A stretch of 43,830 nt of DNA from Batkoa obscura (lineage: Eukaryota > Entomophthoromycota > Entomophthoromycetes > Entomophthorales > Batkoaceae): the NCBI GenBank assembly GCA_030770535.1, contig JASVEC010000138.1, positions 1-43,830 of the forward strand, read 5' to 3'. The translations under genes were made by a program, and so were the position numbers. Shown one piece after another: positions 24,157 to 33,825 of this stretch; position 1 is the first letter of the stretch; every line of letters starts with the position of its first letter. Under the pieces are notes generated by a model, which saw only the letters and a list, made by a program, of their open reading frames with translations, was not told the origin of the DNA and did no database searches.

Positions 24157-24765
24157 ATGCAATTAAAATATTTGTCCTTTTTTATGCTTCCTTTGATCGC
24201 CTTTGGCGCTGATATTGCTCCACCTGCTGATGCTGCAGCCCCTGCTGATGCTGCACAAGCGCAGCCTGTAGCTCCAGCAGATCCTGTTCCAGTACAACCC
24301 GCTCCAGAAGAAGCTCCCGAGACAGTAAAAGACGAAACGCCCAAAAAAATTGAACAAACTAAATGTAAAGGAGCTAAATCAGCAATAATTTCAGAACCAG
24401 GAATTGCAGTTTTAAGTAAAGATGTTAATATGAGTTTAGCAATTGCCAATCTCAAATGTAGTTCAGGAAAAGTAGTCACTGGGTCTATAACTGCTCATGG
24501 ACCAGCGTCCTGTTCAGTTCCAACTAGAATAGGAGGCAGTGTAACCTTAATGGTTGATGGAGTTGAAAATAAAGGAAATGGTACACTTTCAATTGATCTT
24601 TATTCATCTTCATTTAAGGGGATAATCAATAGTGGTCCTAATGCTGGTCAAAAAGTTGAATTAAAAGCCAGAGTAAGTGATCTTCTTTTAGGTCGTGGGG
24701 CTCAGTGTGTAAGTACTGCCGGGCTTAATAAGTTTAACCTTGTAATTAACTCACTTCAATTTTAA
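24157..24765 (+). CDS. Secreted four-cysteine (4CS) family protein with Ala/Pro-rich linker
   Basis: Intronless, 202 aa, family not recognised. Residues 1-18 (MQLKYLSFFMLPLIAFGA) form a clear signal peptide. Residues 19-65 are an Ala/Pro/Asp/Glu linker (PADAAAPADAAQ, PVPVQPAPEEAP) found in no other intact copy here and visibly GC-richer than the surroundings. The domain (66-202) has Cys70, Cys101, Cys119 and Cys184, the same order and nearly the same spacing as in the genes at 33826 and 35550. It also has NGTLSIDLY, FKGIINSGPNAGQKVELKAR, and the C-terminus LNKFNLVINSLQF. Two disulphides and a secreted beta-rich fold are likely (inference). A TATA-like box lies about 55 bp upstream. Signal, linker and compact Cys domain would suit a cell-wall or extracellular protein; no function is assigned. 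Confidence 0.9.
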   Translation: MQLKYLSFFMLPLIAFGADIAPPADAAAPADAAQAQPVAPADPVPVQPAPEEAPETVKDETPKKIEQTKCKGAKSAIISEPGIAVLSKDVNMSLAIANLKCSSGKVVTGSITAHGPASCSVPTRIGGSVTLMVDGVENKGNGTLSIDLYSSSFKGIINSGPNAGQKVELKARVSDLLLGRGAQCVSTAGLNKFNLVINSLQF

Positions 24766-24866
24766 AAATTAAAAACCGTGTATTGTAATATTTTTACATA
24801 CAATCTTAGTTAAGAATATGAATAAAGTATACAAAATTCAATTAATTTTTTATTTAAAGTAAAGAA

Positions 24867-24985
24867 TATGGGAGTGTTTTTTTTTTAACTTCATTACTTT
24901 TTCCTTTTTTAAGCGCTATTTAAGCGGAAAATTTGTTAGTAGAGTTCTTAAATCCATAACATGGGGATGTATTTTTGTTTAACTA
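24867..24985 (-). mobile_element. GGGGATG inverted-repeat element with a flipped distal terminus
   Basis: The left end (TATGGGAGTG) and core (AAGCGCTATTTAAGCGG) are in minus orientation. After TTCTTAAAT the expected CACAAAAATACATCCCC is replaced by CATGGGGATGTATTTTTG, its reverse complement. Either the distal terminus was inverted or the start of a second copy was captured. It sits about 100 bp past the stop of the gene at 24157. Confidence 0.8.
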
Positions 24986-26309
24986 CACTTTAAACTTAAA
25001 GAATACTTTGATTTTTATTCTAACGTTTTACTGTTATAGTGTTACAATTAGTCAAACAATCTATATTTAAACTATAAGTTGATAGAATATTTCCAAATGG
25101 TGTTTTTTAGATATTTTTTATGAAAATATTCTACTTGGATAAGTTCTCAAAACTAAGTATATACTCAGCCAAAGTTGTCTTAATGTTTTGACTTTTTGTT
25201 TTCTTACAAAAACTCGAGTAATGTTAATAAAACTACTTGAAAAAATTATGGAGGTATATATATTTATAATATATTCAAAGAAAAATCAATAATGATATGA
25301 AAATTTTGTATAGAGCAACTAATTTCAAAGTCTCAATCTAAAATGGATTACTTTAAACTCAGTTTAACTTGATATTAAAATAAAATTTATTTGTTATATT
25401 ATGTATATAATATGATCAGTATAACTTTTTAAAAGTTATTGTTTAATATTTTTTATTTATATTAAGATACTTTTTATTGCTATTCAACGACAATTATTTT
25501 TATAATATATTAAACTATCTATGACCAAATAGTAAAAAATAGTTATTTAATATATATATTTTATCTAGAAGAAATTAGACTACACGATTTTATCTAACAA
25601 CTAACAAAAATATAAAATTCACATATCTTACGTTTACTTCAAGGCTATATTTATTTACCCTTTTGGATAAAGGAGACTTCGATTTAGGATATCACAATAA
25701 GGCGTAATTAAAGAAAAGTAGTAAGCTAATTTGAGTCGGAGTGCTTAAAAAAATTGTTCTAAAAATCAAGACTGAACTTTAGACAATTATTTCTTAATAA
25801 AAAGCAATCTAAGAAACTTCTTTTTTATCAACTATATTTAAAAATACTATATAAGCATATAAAATAGTAGCTTTATAAGTTTTATACTAGGTTAATTATA
25901 ATGCTTTAAACTAATATTAAAAGTAGGACAATTTCTAAAGAGTGTGAAATCTGATACTCAGCGATTGGAGTCAAGAACAGCTATTGCCTAGTTGACTGTA
26001 CTGTAAATTGAAAGGTCTTAGTTTATGTGACTAAGATAGACTTGAATTATGAAGAATAGCACGTAATAGGCTACAGACTATGTAAGACAAGTAGAATAGA
26101 CAATACTAGTGTAAGATCTACGTAAAATACTATTAAGAAAATTTAGTAGCTTTATTAAATGTACGAGATATCAGAAAATAATTCAGTTAAAAAGCCTCGA
26201 GTTACTATGTTCTAGGGTCTCCTTTATACTCGAACAAGTATGGGTATCAAAGCGGCGAGATAACATCCTTCGGAGTCATATAAAAGAAATTATTATAGCA
26301 AATCAAAAT

Positions 26310-26406
26310 AAGAGCATGGGACTGATTGTCTCTAAACTCGAGAACACAATGCCTTAAGCGATTATTATACTATACTCAATCACGGAGCTGATAAAGTGAT
26401 GTTTCA
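26310..26406 (-). repeat. Second dispersed repeat family, copy 1
   Basis: The reverse complement of this 97-bp stretch aligns along its length with 43713-43806: TGAAACATCACTTTATCAGC, then TAATCGCTTAAG, GAGACAATCAGTCCCATG. Both copies keep a TGATTG/CAATCA inverted pair and a TCT(C/T)-GAGTTYA-GAGA stem-loop just before CAATCA. Identity of the element is unknown. Confidence 0.7.
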
Positions 26407-26549
26407 AAAGAGGTTTTTTAAAAAGCACTGAATTTAATCTACTTTTTGTTATTGGTAACAATTTTTTATAATATTTGAAGTATTTATTCGATATATAAAT
26501 ATTGTATTTCATGATGAATTTCAGCTTAAAGAATTTAAGACTGATAGTA

Positions 26550-26651
26550 TATAGGGATGTTTTTTTGATTTCATTACTTTTCCATTTTTTAAGCACTATT
26601 TGAGTGGATAAGTGCTAGTAAAATTCTTAAACACAAAAATATATCCCCATA
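26550..26651 (-). mobile_element. GGGGATG inverted-repeat element (MITE-like)
   Basis: Copy from TATAGGGATG to ATCCCCATA with core AAGCACTATTTGAGTGG. Confidence 0.9.
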
Positions 26652-26691
26652 TTATAATTTTATTGGTTTTTTAAATTTAATAAATACTATA

Positions 26692-26703
26692 TGGGGATGT
26701 CTG
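26692..26703 (+). repeat. Solitary GGGGATG terminus
   Basis: TATGGGGATGTC only, 40 bp after the preceding copy; nothing of the element body follows. It may be a remnant of excision or deletion. Confidence 0.35.
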
Positions 26704-26834
26704 AATTAGTTTCAGAATTTGTTTTAAATTAATCCAAATTTTTGAGTTTTAAATCTATAAGTCCTTAATATATGATTAGTTAAATTTGAATAGGTTAAAA
26801 TTGAAAAAATTTAGTTTAAAAGACTTATTTTAAT

Positions 26835-26940
26835 TATGGGGATGTATTTTTATGTTTAAGAATTTTACTAACAAATTTTCCGCCTTAAATAGTAGTTAAA
26901 AAATGGAAAAAATAATGAAGTAAAAAAAACACTCCCTTAT
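26835..26940 (+). mobile_element. GGGGATG inverted-repeat element (MITE-like)
   Basis: Copy from TATGGGGATG to CACTCCCTTAT; the core has changed to AAATAGTAGTTAAAAAATGG, so the central AGCGCT is lost. Confidence 0.88.
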
Positions 26941-27028
26941 CTTATCCTTTTTAAATAACTACTTTTTTTTAATTATATGTTTTATATTGTTTTTATTAAA
27001 TGTTTAATAGACAGATAGTACATAAATA

Positions 27029-27129
27029 TATGGGAATGTGTTTTTTTGTTTGAGAGTTTTACTAACAATTTTTCCATTCAAATAGTGCTTAAAAGATGAA
27101 AAAGTAATGAAGCCAAAAAAACATCCCAT
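27029..27129 (+). mobile_element. GGGGATG inverted-repeat element (MITE-like)
   Basis: Copy from TATGGGAATG to ACATCCCATG with core AAATAGTGCTTAAAAGATG. Confidence 0.88.
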
Positions 27130-27607
27130 GTTTTCCCTTTAGTATGTAGCTCATATAGTTTCGGTTTTTTTACTTTAATTTGTTTGACGGATTTTTACTG
27201 TTTAATTTTTATTTATTACTCATAATATTAAAGCAAAAATATTACTCTTTAATAGAAACAATATTTAACTTAAGTTATCTATTACACTTTATATTAATTA
27301 TCTTCAATGAATAGCGATGATGATACACCTTTTTCTATTATGTTTTTTACTACAATCTAGAGCGCAAACAGGTAAAAACAATTAATAATTTTTTATATAA
27401 AAATAACAATCATTTTATTATGGTCAAAAAACCTTCAAATTTAGTGAATTAACTTATCTTTTAAACATTAACTCAATTACAACGACAACAATCTTTTAAT
27501 CAATTTCAATGATCTAAACAATAAACAAAGGAAATAATTTTATAAAAATTCTAAAGCCTATAACCAGAATCTTTAAAAATAAATTAAGACCTAAAATTTA
27601 AAAGAAA

Positions 27608-28085
27608 ATGTTGAAATCTATTTCCTGATCCTATACCAATTGCTCTTCATTACCTGTACCAATTTGAAATGTGATCAACCTAAGGCTATTGTGACTTTGA
27701 TCTCTGGTCTAATTTGTAAAACGAACACTAATTTCAATTTAACTTTAACCACCCATAGCATTAAATGTACATAAGCAAAGTCAGCTTCTGTTACAGCGAG
27801 CTACAGTGATAACATTATTGTATAATAAGTTCAAATGATACATAAAATAACTTAGCATTAATAATACATTGAATATTAAATCAAAGAAAAGGTGCATTAA
27901 GTACCAATCTGTTAAATACTCGTTTTGAATGAATGACTATGACGGGCACACAAGCCGGTAATGTAATTATTATCAAAGGAAAACTTTATCACCATTGTTC
28001 TTTGACTTTGAATATTTAGCGTTATAATAACAAAAAGCTGGCTAAACTTAATTTAGAGATCAAGGAAGCTAACTTTCAATTATGA
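27608..28085 (+). pseudogene. 4CS secreted-family relic B
   Basis: It follows the family layout: a hydrophobic N-terminal segment, then NLKCDQPKAIVTLISG, HSIKCT, QRKGALSTNLLN, TGTQAGNVIIIKGKL, and the end KLNLEIKEANFQL. Three of the four family cysteine positions can be recognised. Several stops and frame breaks interrupt it. The upstream GATCTAAACAATAAACAAAG block (27511-27530) is shared with other copies. Confidence 0.75.
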
Positions 28086-28532
28086 ATGTTTTTTAGACCC
28101 ATATTAACAAAGAAGTTATAGAATTGTTTTTAGAATGAAGTTTGTTTATAAAGGTATATAAAGTGAGCTTTATTTAACTTACATTCTATGTCGAAATTTA
28201 AATATTAAATGAGTTTTTATGTCTTTGTCATTCCTTTTATTTGATTACTTAATAAAACTATTTTATCAAAAATATTGTAGTAAATTGAATTCTGAAAAAA
28301 ATGTTGTAATAATGTCAGTGATAACACCACAATAAAAATTGAGACAAACTTAATAAATTTAGCCATTTTCTAATCCTAAATTTGACCGATTCACATCATT
28401 TTAAAAAAAAAATAGGATCTAGATAATTTGAACAATAAACAGAATGATATAAAAAACAAATGTCGTAATAATAGAGATGAAGTATTTAATAATAACAGTA
28501 ACTCTTTTCAACTTTAAAATAACAACTCTAAA

Positions 28533-29092
28533 ATGCTAGCTTTTAGTCCTTTACTGCTTATTTATAATCCAATGTAGAAACATAATATATGAACTCAATA
28601 AAGGTATTATTCGCCTGAAGCCCACTTTAAACTTTAAAATCAATATTAGTTTCAATTTATCATTTATATTAGAGAGTCTTAATTGCACAGCCGAAACTTT
28701 AATTATTATTTTTATACAATCCAGTAGTAATAGTAAATGTCCAATAGATTTAAAAGAAGCAAAAAGTAAAATGGCAGTTTTAATTAATCAACAATAGGGG
28801 GATTTTTTTTGGCTTCATTATTTTTTCCATCTTTTAAGTACTCTTTGAGTGGAAAAATTGTTAGTGAAATTCTTAAATACAAAAATATACCTCTATATAG
28901 TATAGGTGAAGGTAAATTAACTGTAGATACACATGGATCGAATTTTAAAGGATTCATGAGAATAGGTACACAAATTGATAATACGTTGAATATCAAAGCA
29001 GAGATTGTTAGGAATCTATTGGAAATAAATTATCAATGTTTTCGTAATAGGTAACCAATTTTAGAGTGGATGTTACACGAGCCAATTTTTAA
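28533..29092 (+). pseudogene. 4CS secreted-family relic C, split by a GGGGATG element
   Basis: Signal-like start MLAFSPLLLIYNP, then LKPTLNFKINISFNLSF, ESLNCTAETL, SKCPIDLKEAKSKMAVLI; after the inserted element the text resumes with IGEGKLTVDTHGSNFKGFMR, IGTQIDNTLNIKAEI, YQCF and an end encoding a short ANF-like tail. The homology on the two sides of 28795-28897 is continuous in family order, which shows insertion. Other breaks are present too. Confidence 0.82.
28795..28897 (-). mobile_element. GGGGATG element inserted in a 4CS family copy
   Basis: Copy from TAGGGGGATT to ACCTCTATA inside relic C, between the segments matching the third-cysteine region and the FKG region of intact members. 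The family alignment marks both edges, confirming element boundaries of about 100 bp and a TA target. Confidence 0.9.
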
Positions 29093-29692
29093 TATTGAAA
29101 GTTTTTGTTTTGTTTAATAAGAAATCTATTGAGCTTACTTTTAAGTTATATGTGGCTCTAAAAACGAACATCATCTTTGATTCCATATACGTCATGTTAA
29201 AATTATTTAACTTTTTTTATAATAACTCAAATGATTGTAAATGAAAACTGAATTTTAAGCTATACATAGTACCTCCAATACAATTAAGAACATTAAGGGA
29301 TAAAAATATCAATCATTTTACTTCAACCAAGAAGCTTCTAAATTTAGTAAATCATCCTTCCATTTAACCCTTCGAAGATTACTAACTTTTGGGGAAAATA
29401 TAGTTACAGCTAGCCCCTTCGAAGCAAATTTACCAAAAGATAAATACATTTAACTAATAGAATTCAAAAATTAGTGATCTTCAAGGGATTAAATATTACA
29501 TTTTAGTCTGAACAAATATACCCGTCTCAATCATTTAAAAAGCTAAGGATCAACTCAACCTCACCTTGATAACAATCTTGATTTTAATTTTGACGATTTA
29601 AATAATAAACAAAAAAATAGTTGAATAATAAAAGAAGTCCTAAATTATAAAGTAAATTATTTAAATAAAACTAAAGTTTCTCCCTTCAAGAA

Positions 29693-30166
29693 TTGAAGAA
29701 AATACTTCAACTCTATTGTTTAGTTCTCTACTTTTTACTTTTCATATATTCTATCAATCTAAAATGTAATCATGGTCAAGGTAATATGACCTTAAACCTT
29801 AGTATCAGCTTTAAAATCAAAGTAGATTTAAGTTTAAGCTCGACTATTAAGATTATTAAATAAATGCCAGTAAACTCTGTCCCTATCATTCTAACTTCTG
29901 GAGGTAGTAGATATTGTATAACCAATTTAGAAAAAGAAGCCAATGTAAGTATTATGATTTATAAAAAATTCAATCAAAGGAAAGGTAGATTAATAGCGGA
30001 TCTATCAGGTTTCAATTTTAAAGGAGTAATGATAACGCGTACACAAGTTGGTAAGTTGATAGCTATCAAAGCAAAAATTGTGGATAGTACAACTACTATG
30101 ACTTCTAATTATTATAGCGATTCTCTATCAAGCTTTGAAGTTATAGTTGTCAATGCTACTTTTTAA
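29693..30166 (+). pseudogene. 4CS secreted-family relic D (nearly complete)
   Basis: The homologous frame runs from TTG at 29693, where family members have ATG, through a signal-like segment (KKILQLYCLVLYFLLFIYS), NLKCNHGQGNMTLNLSISF, and SSTIKIIK, with one in-frame stop (TAA) at 29861. It is then open for 100 residues: MPVNSVPIILTSGGSRYCIT, KGRLIADLSGFNFKGVMI, and the end FEVIVVNATF. The second and fourth family cysteines appear lost. A truncated protein from ATG 29864 is possible but would lack a signal peptide. It is a recent casualty, closest in text to the intact gene at 33826. Confidence 0.75.
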
Positions 30167-31200
30167 TGCTCGATATTTTTAAAATATTTTCAATACAATC
30201 GTTGTTAATTTGGTTCTATAGAGATAACTTTTTGTATAAATAAGTTGTGATAATCGAATCGATTATTCTATCCAATTGTATCTTAATAATAAAATAATTG
30301 AATATTTTTGATACTACAATACGACTAAAAAATAGAATTCAGCCAATTGATTTAGTTTTCAAATATATTAAATAAAATACGTTAATATTAATATTGAACT
30401 CTAAATAAAAGGTATAATAAAGTTTTCCAATATAAAAAACTCCGTTTTTCTATAACAATAAGGCATTTTAATAACTTATAACTTACAATTTAAATACACC
30501 ATAAATAGTAACTTGATTATTAAATTTAGTATCTACTAAATTAGTTTTATATGATACAATTAAATGAATTCAACACTATAGTAACACCCAACTTTGTAAC
30601 CATAAGATCTTTTTTTTCTATTCAAAAAACGACGGAAGCATGAGGAGTTTGATTTAATATAAATAAATGTCAAAGTATCCTATATTAACAATCAAAGTCA
30701 ACTTATTTGACTCAAATAGCATTTACTAATTTATAAAATATTACCCTGGTTGTCAGTTATTTTTAAATTCAATATAGAATGGAGTAAAATTTAAAGAATA
30801 ACACTAATAAACCATAGATGAATGTTGTTTTTTCCCTATATTAATTAAAATTTTATTAAACCATACATTTAATTCATTTGTATAATTCTATTTGAGTTAT
30901 TATAAATCAAATTAAAATTTTATGAATAGATATTGATTTTGTTGTTTAAATTGTGAATTTTATTGACAAAATAGAGAATGATAATAGTAAACATACATAC
31001 ATTAAAAAATAAATCAAAATGAAAATAAATACTACAAAATGCCCTTGAGTTTGAATTTTATATAAGAAATAACTTATTATGGATTATAAGATATGATTAT
31101 TGATTTAAAGGATATAAAGTTGAGGGAAAGAAAAGAAAAGGAACATTAATAAACACCTAAATTATTAAAGGTGAATTTGATTCACTAAGTCAAAAAGAAA
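30167..31200. other. Spacer, no gene
   Basis: AT-rich, stops in all frames, no copy of the GGGGATG element recognised. Confidence 0.5.
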
Positions 31201-31806
31201 TCAAATAAAGGAACGATAATAACATGACATAAGTTGGCAGAAAGAAACCAATATGAATTGAAACTCATGAATTTTTAAATTATCGCTGAATTGTAATTCA
31301 GCTAACATTGTACTTGTATGTCTCAAAGTACATAAAGCTAAAATAACTTCAGGATCTTTGGGATCCATTAATTTCCATAATTTTATTCCATCATATTTAT
31401 TTTTTTCTATTATAATAATATACCGTGTTACATTTAATCTATCGGATAGAATTAAATTATAAGACTTATCATCCACTTTAAAAACTTCGGCCGAAATTGA
31501 ATTGAAGTTAATAATAAACTTAAGATAATAATTCGTATCCGGGATAATTTTAGATTCCATCAATGAAATATTACTTTGTTTCTTATCCTTTATTTTAATA
31601 CCATGATCATATTGATAAACTTTAAACCAAGTTGATTTTTGAGCGACTTCTTTAATAGACCAAGATGAATTGACTACTTCTGAGCTAAAACAAAAATTCA
31701 TAGAAATAATAAATTTCTTAGTAGATACTTGATTATAACTAGGTAATTTGATATCTTGATAATATTTTGAGTACTTAGGCAATAATTCATTATTAATAGT
31801 CGACAT
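31201..31806 (-). CDS. Uncharacterised intracellular protein, 201 aa
   Basis: Intronless frame with balanced composition and plausible ends, so probably a real gene; no family recognised. There is no signal peptide (MSTINNELLPKYSKYYQDI) and no clear membrane helix. The middle is a series of alternating hydrophobic/polar strands (YYLKFIINFNSISAEVF, YNLILSDRLNVTRYIIIIE), then DGIKLWKLMDPKDPEVILAL and a hydrophobic C-terminal helix. The strand-rich layout with a central KLWKL would suit a tubby/LURP-like or DUF6593-like beta-barrel, but that is a guess from pattern only. It lies inside the 4CS cluster on the opposite strand and shares no sequence with it. Confidence 0.7.
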   Translation of the reverse strand: MSTINNELLPKYSKYYQDIKLPSYNQVSTKKFIISMNFCFSSEVVNSSWSIKEVAQKSTWFKVYQYDHGIKIKDKKQSNISLMESKIIPDTNYYLKFIINFNSISAEVFKVDDKSYNLILSDRLNVTRYIIIIEKNKYDGIKLWKLMDPKDPEVILALCTLRHTSTMLAELQFSDNLKIHEFQFILVSFCQLMSCYYRSFI

Positions 31807-33228
31807 AGTCCATAGTTTAGTTAACTAAAAAAATGATACTATTATACTCTCTTTTATACTATTTATCTAAAACAACTGCGCTAAAGATAAATACTAAAAT
31901 TATAATCTATTTTTATTATATCAATATTCATTAAGGTGTAAATTACTATATTAAAAAAAGATTTAAAGCGTTAATTACGCTATTATTTTCTATTTTTACT
32001 TAATTTAAGAGGTACACCATGATATTTTTATTTATTTAAAATAATTGTTAGTTCTATATTTAATATACATCATATTTGATCTACACTATACACAAAAAAA
32101 TGATATTATATTATAGTTGTTAATAGATAAACTATATGTATTATATTTCAGTACATCAAATAAACACAATCAATAAATTCTATGAGTTATATTGACCAAA
32201 TAAAGCACTTTCAAGAATATTACTAAATTAGAAAAGATTCTTTTTATGAAAATAAGATAGTCTATAATTTATAATTTATAATTTCCTAAAGGCTTCTATT
32301 TGAGATAAAAATTTTAGTGCTTTGATCATTACTAGTTTGCTTACTTTTCATATTCATCGCTCATCTCATTGCTGCTATAACTCTTTATCTTTTTTTCACA
32401 TGAATCAAATGCTACCTTTGCAAAGTAGGATAAGGGTTAAATGGAATTCTTCGGATATTAATAAATTGTAAAATTTCAATTGATGAGTCATAATTCATAT
32501 TAAAATTCAAAATTCAAGTTTAAACTCATTTTTATATTTATTAATTTTTAAGCTTTAAGTTGAATGTTATAATTAATAAACTTTACTAAATATCGAATCC
32601 TTGGTATCAATAAAAAGAAATATGGTTTAATTGCTAAATTATTATAATTCCTAATTAGATAAACAATTCAATTTTTTTAAAATTAAATTACCATTTTTAT
32701 ACTTTATGTTTAAAATATAAATAAAATTAAAGTTTGGAACTTTAAACTTAAGATTCGAATTACTATCGAAATCAGTGAGCATTTGTAACTTTATTAATAG
32801 TTCAAGCCAAGGATACCTATGATACATTATATAATTTTTTTCTATTATTTATTCATTTTTTTCATGCTATTACTATTATTAAGTAGAAGTTGACATTTTA
32901 TTTAAAATTTCAATAGTAAAATTTGGAATAAATCTTAAAACACTTTGATACTTTATTTGTTTAGAAGGCAAGTTTATATCAAGTTTAGTTCAATTACTTG
33001 TAAAAATACATGATATCTTTTTTGATTCGATTTCTATTTCCATTTTTTGAGTGTTATTAGTTAATAAAAGTACTATTATAATTTTTTAATATTTTTGTAG
33101 AGATAGTTTTGGTACTCCCAAGCACTTTATTAACAAAAATTAACTAAATTGAATTAGGAAAAGGAGAGGACAAAGATATTATTTATAGAGAAAATCTAAC
33201 TTTCCTTGCAGATAGGAGAGCCTTGATC

Positions 33229-33262
33229 TATGAGGAGTGTTTTTTTCGGGCTATTTTTCATT
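33229..33262 (-). repeat. Fragment of a GGGGATG element
   Basis: TATGAGGAGTGTTTTTTT then CGGGCTATTTTTCATTC; only the first third is recognisable. Confidence 0.5.
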
Positions 33263-33436
33263 CAAAAAAGAAAGAGGGAATCACTAGTTATGATGATTCG
33301 CCAAAATATTGTTAAAATCCTTCAATAAAGAAAGACATATCCATACCTTTATAAAACAATTTGAAAAATAAATATTAAATAAACTATTTTCGTATAATAT
33401 AAATAAGCTTTAGATATTATTATATTTATTAAATCA

Positions 33437-33542
33437 TATAGAGATGTATTTTTGTGTTTAAGAATTTTATTAACAATTTTTTCACTCAGATAGCGCTTAA
33501 AAGATGGAAAAAATGATGAAGCCAAAAAAAAACATCTCCATA
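33437..33542 (+). mobile_element. GGGGATG inverted-repeat element (MITE-like)
   Basis: Full-length 106-bp copy, TATAGAGATG to CATCTCCATA, with matching changes at both ends (G to A and C to T in the terminal runs), so the terminal pairing is kept. Confidence 0.9.
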
Positions 33543-33825
33543 TTCTAATTTTTATTATTATTAAATAAAAGATTATCATAATCTATTTTTAACGAAATAA
33601 CAATAATTCCAGCTCTATCAAAAAAAACCCTTCTAAATTTAATTAATTTTTAATCTTTTTTAAATTGGACCTCAGCCATCTATTGACATCACACTTATTT
33701 TCACATTTTTATTTCGAAGATCCAAAAAATAAAAGATAAACACAAAAAGGATAATCCACTAATATAAAGTTACAAACTATAACTGCAAGATATAAAAAAA
33801 ACTATTTACTTTTAATAAATTAAAA

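Larger units (their letters stand above)
24766..27607. other. Spacer with repeats, no gene
   Basis: About 2.8 kb without a supported gene. It contains the aberrant GGGGATG copy at 24867, a cluster of three copies plus a stray terminus at 26.5-27.1 kb, and one copy of a second dispersed repeat (26310-26406). Bases 25900-26300 are less AT-rich than the flanks and look like eroded unidentified sequence. Bases from about 27390 share blocks with the upstream regions of other 4CS copies. Confidence 0.5.
31807..33825. other. Spacer, no gene
   Basis: About 2 kb without a gene. It contains a partial GGGGATG copy (33229) and a full copy (33437). Bases 33600-33825 are the upstream region of the 4CS gene at 33826 and share blocks (CCTTCTAAATTTARTNAAT, and an A-rich GATCNAAA...AAAC region) with relics B and D. 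Confidence 0.5.

Noticed and set aside
24138-24479. 113-codon minus-strand frame antisense to the 4CS gene at 24157
   Set aside because: A mirror of the GC-richer Ala/Pro linker, giving Gly/Ala/Ser text; the plus frame has a signal peptide and family homology.
26310-26406. Functional tRNA gene
   Set aside because: The acceptor-like and T-arm-like pairings are suggestive, but the T-loop lacks TTCRA, no convincing anticodon arm forms, and the other copy differs in the middle; kept only as a repeat.
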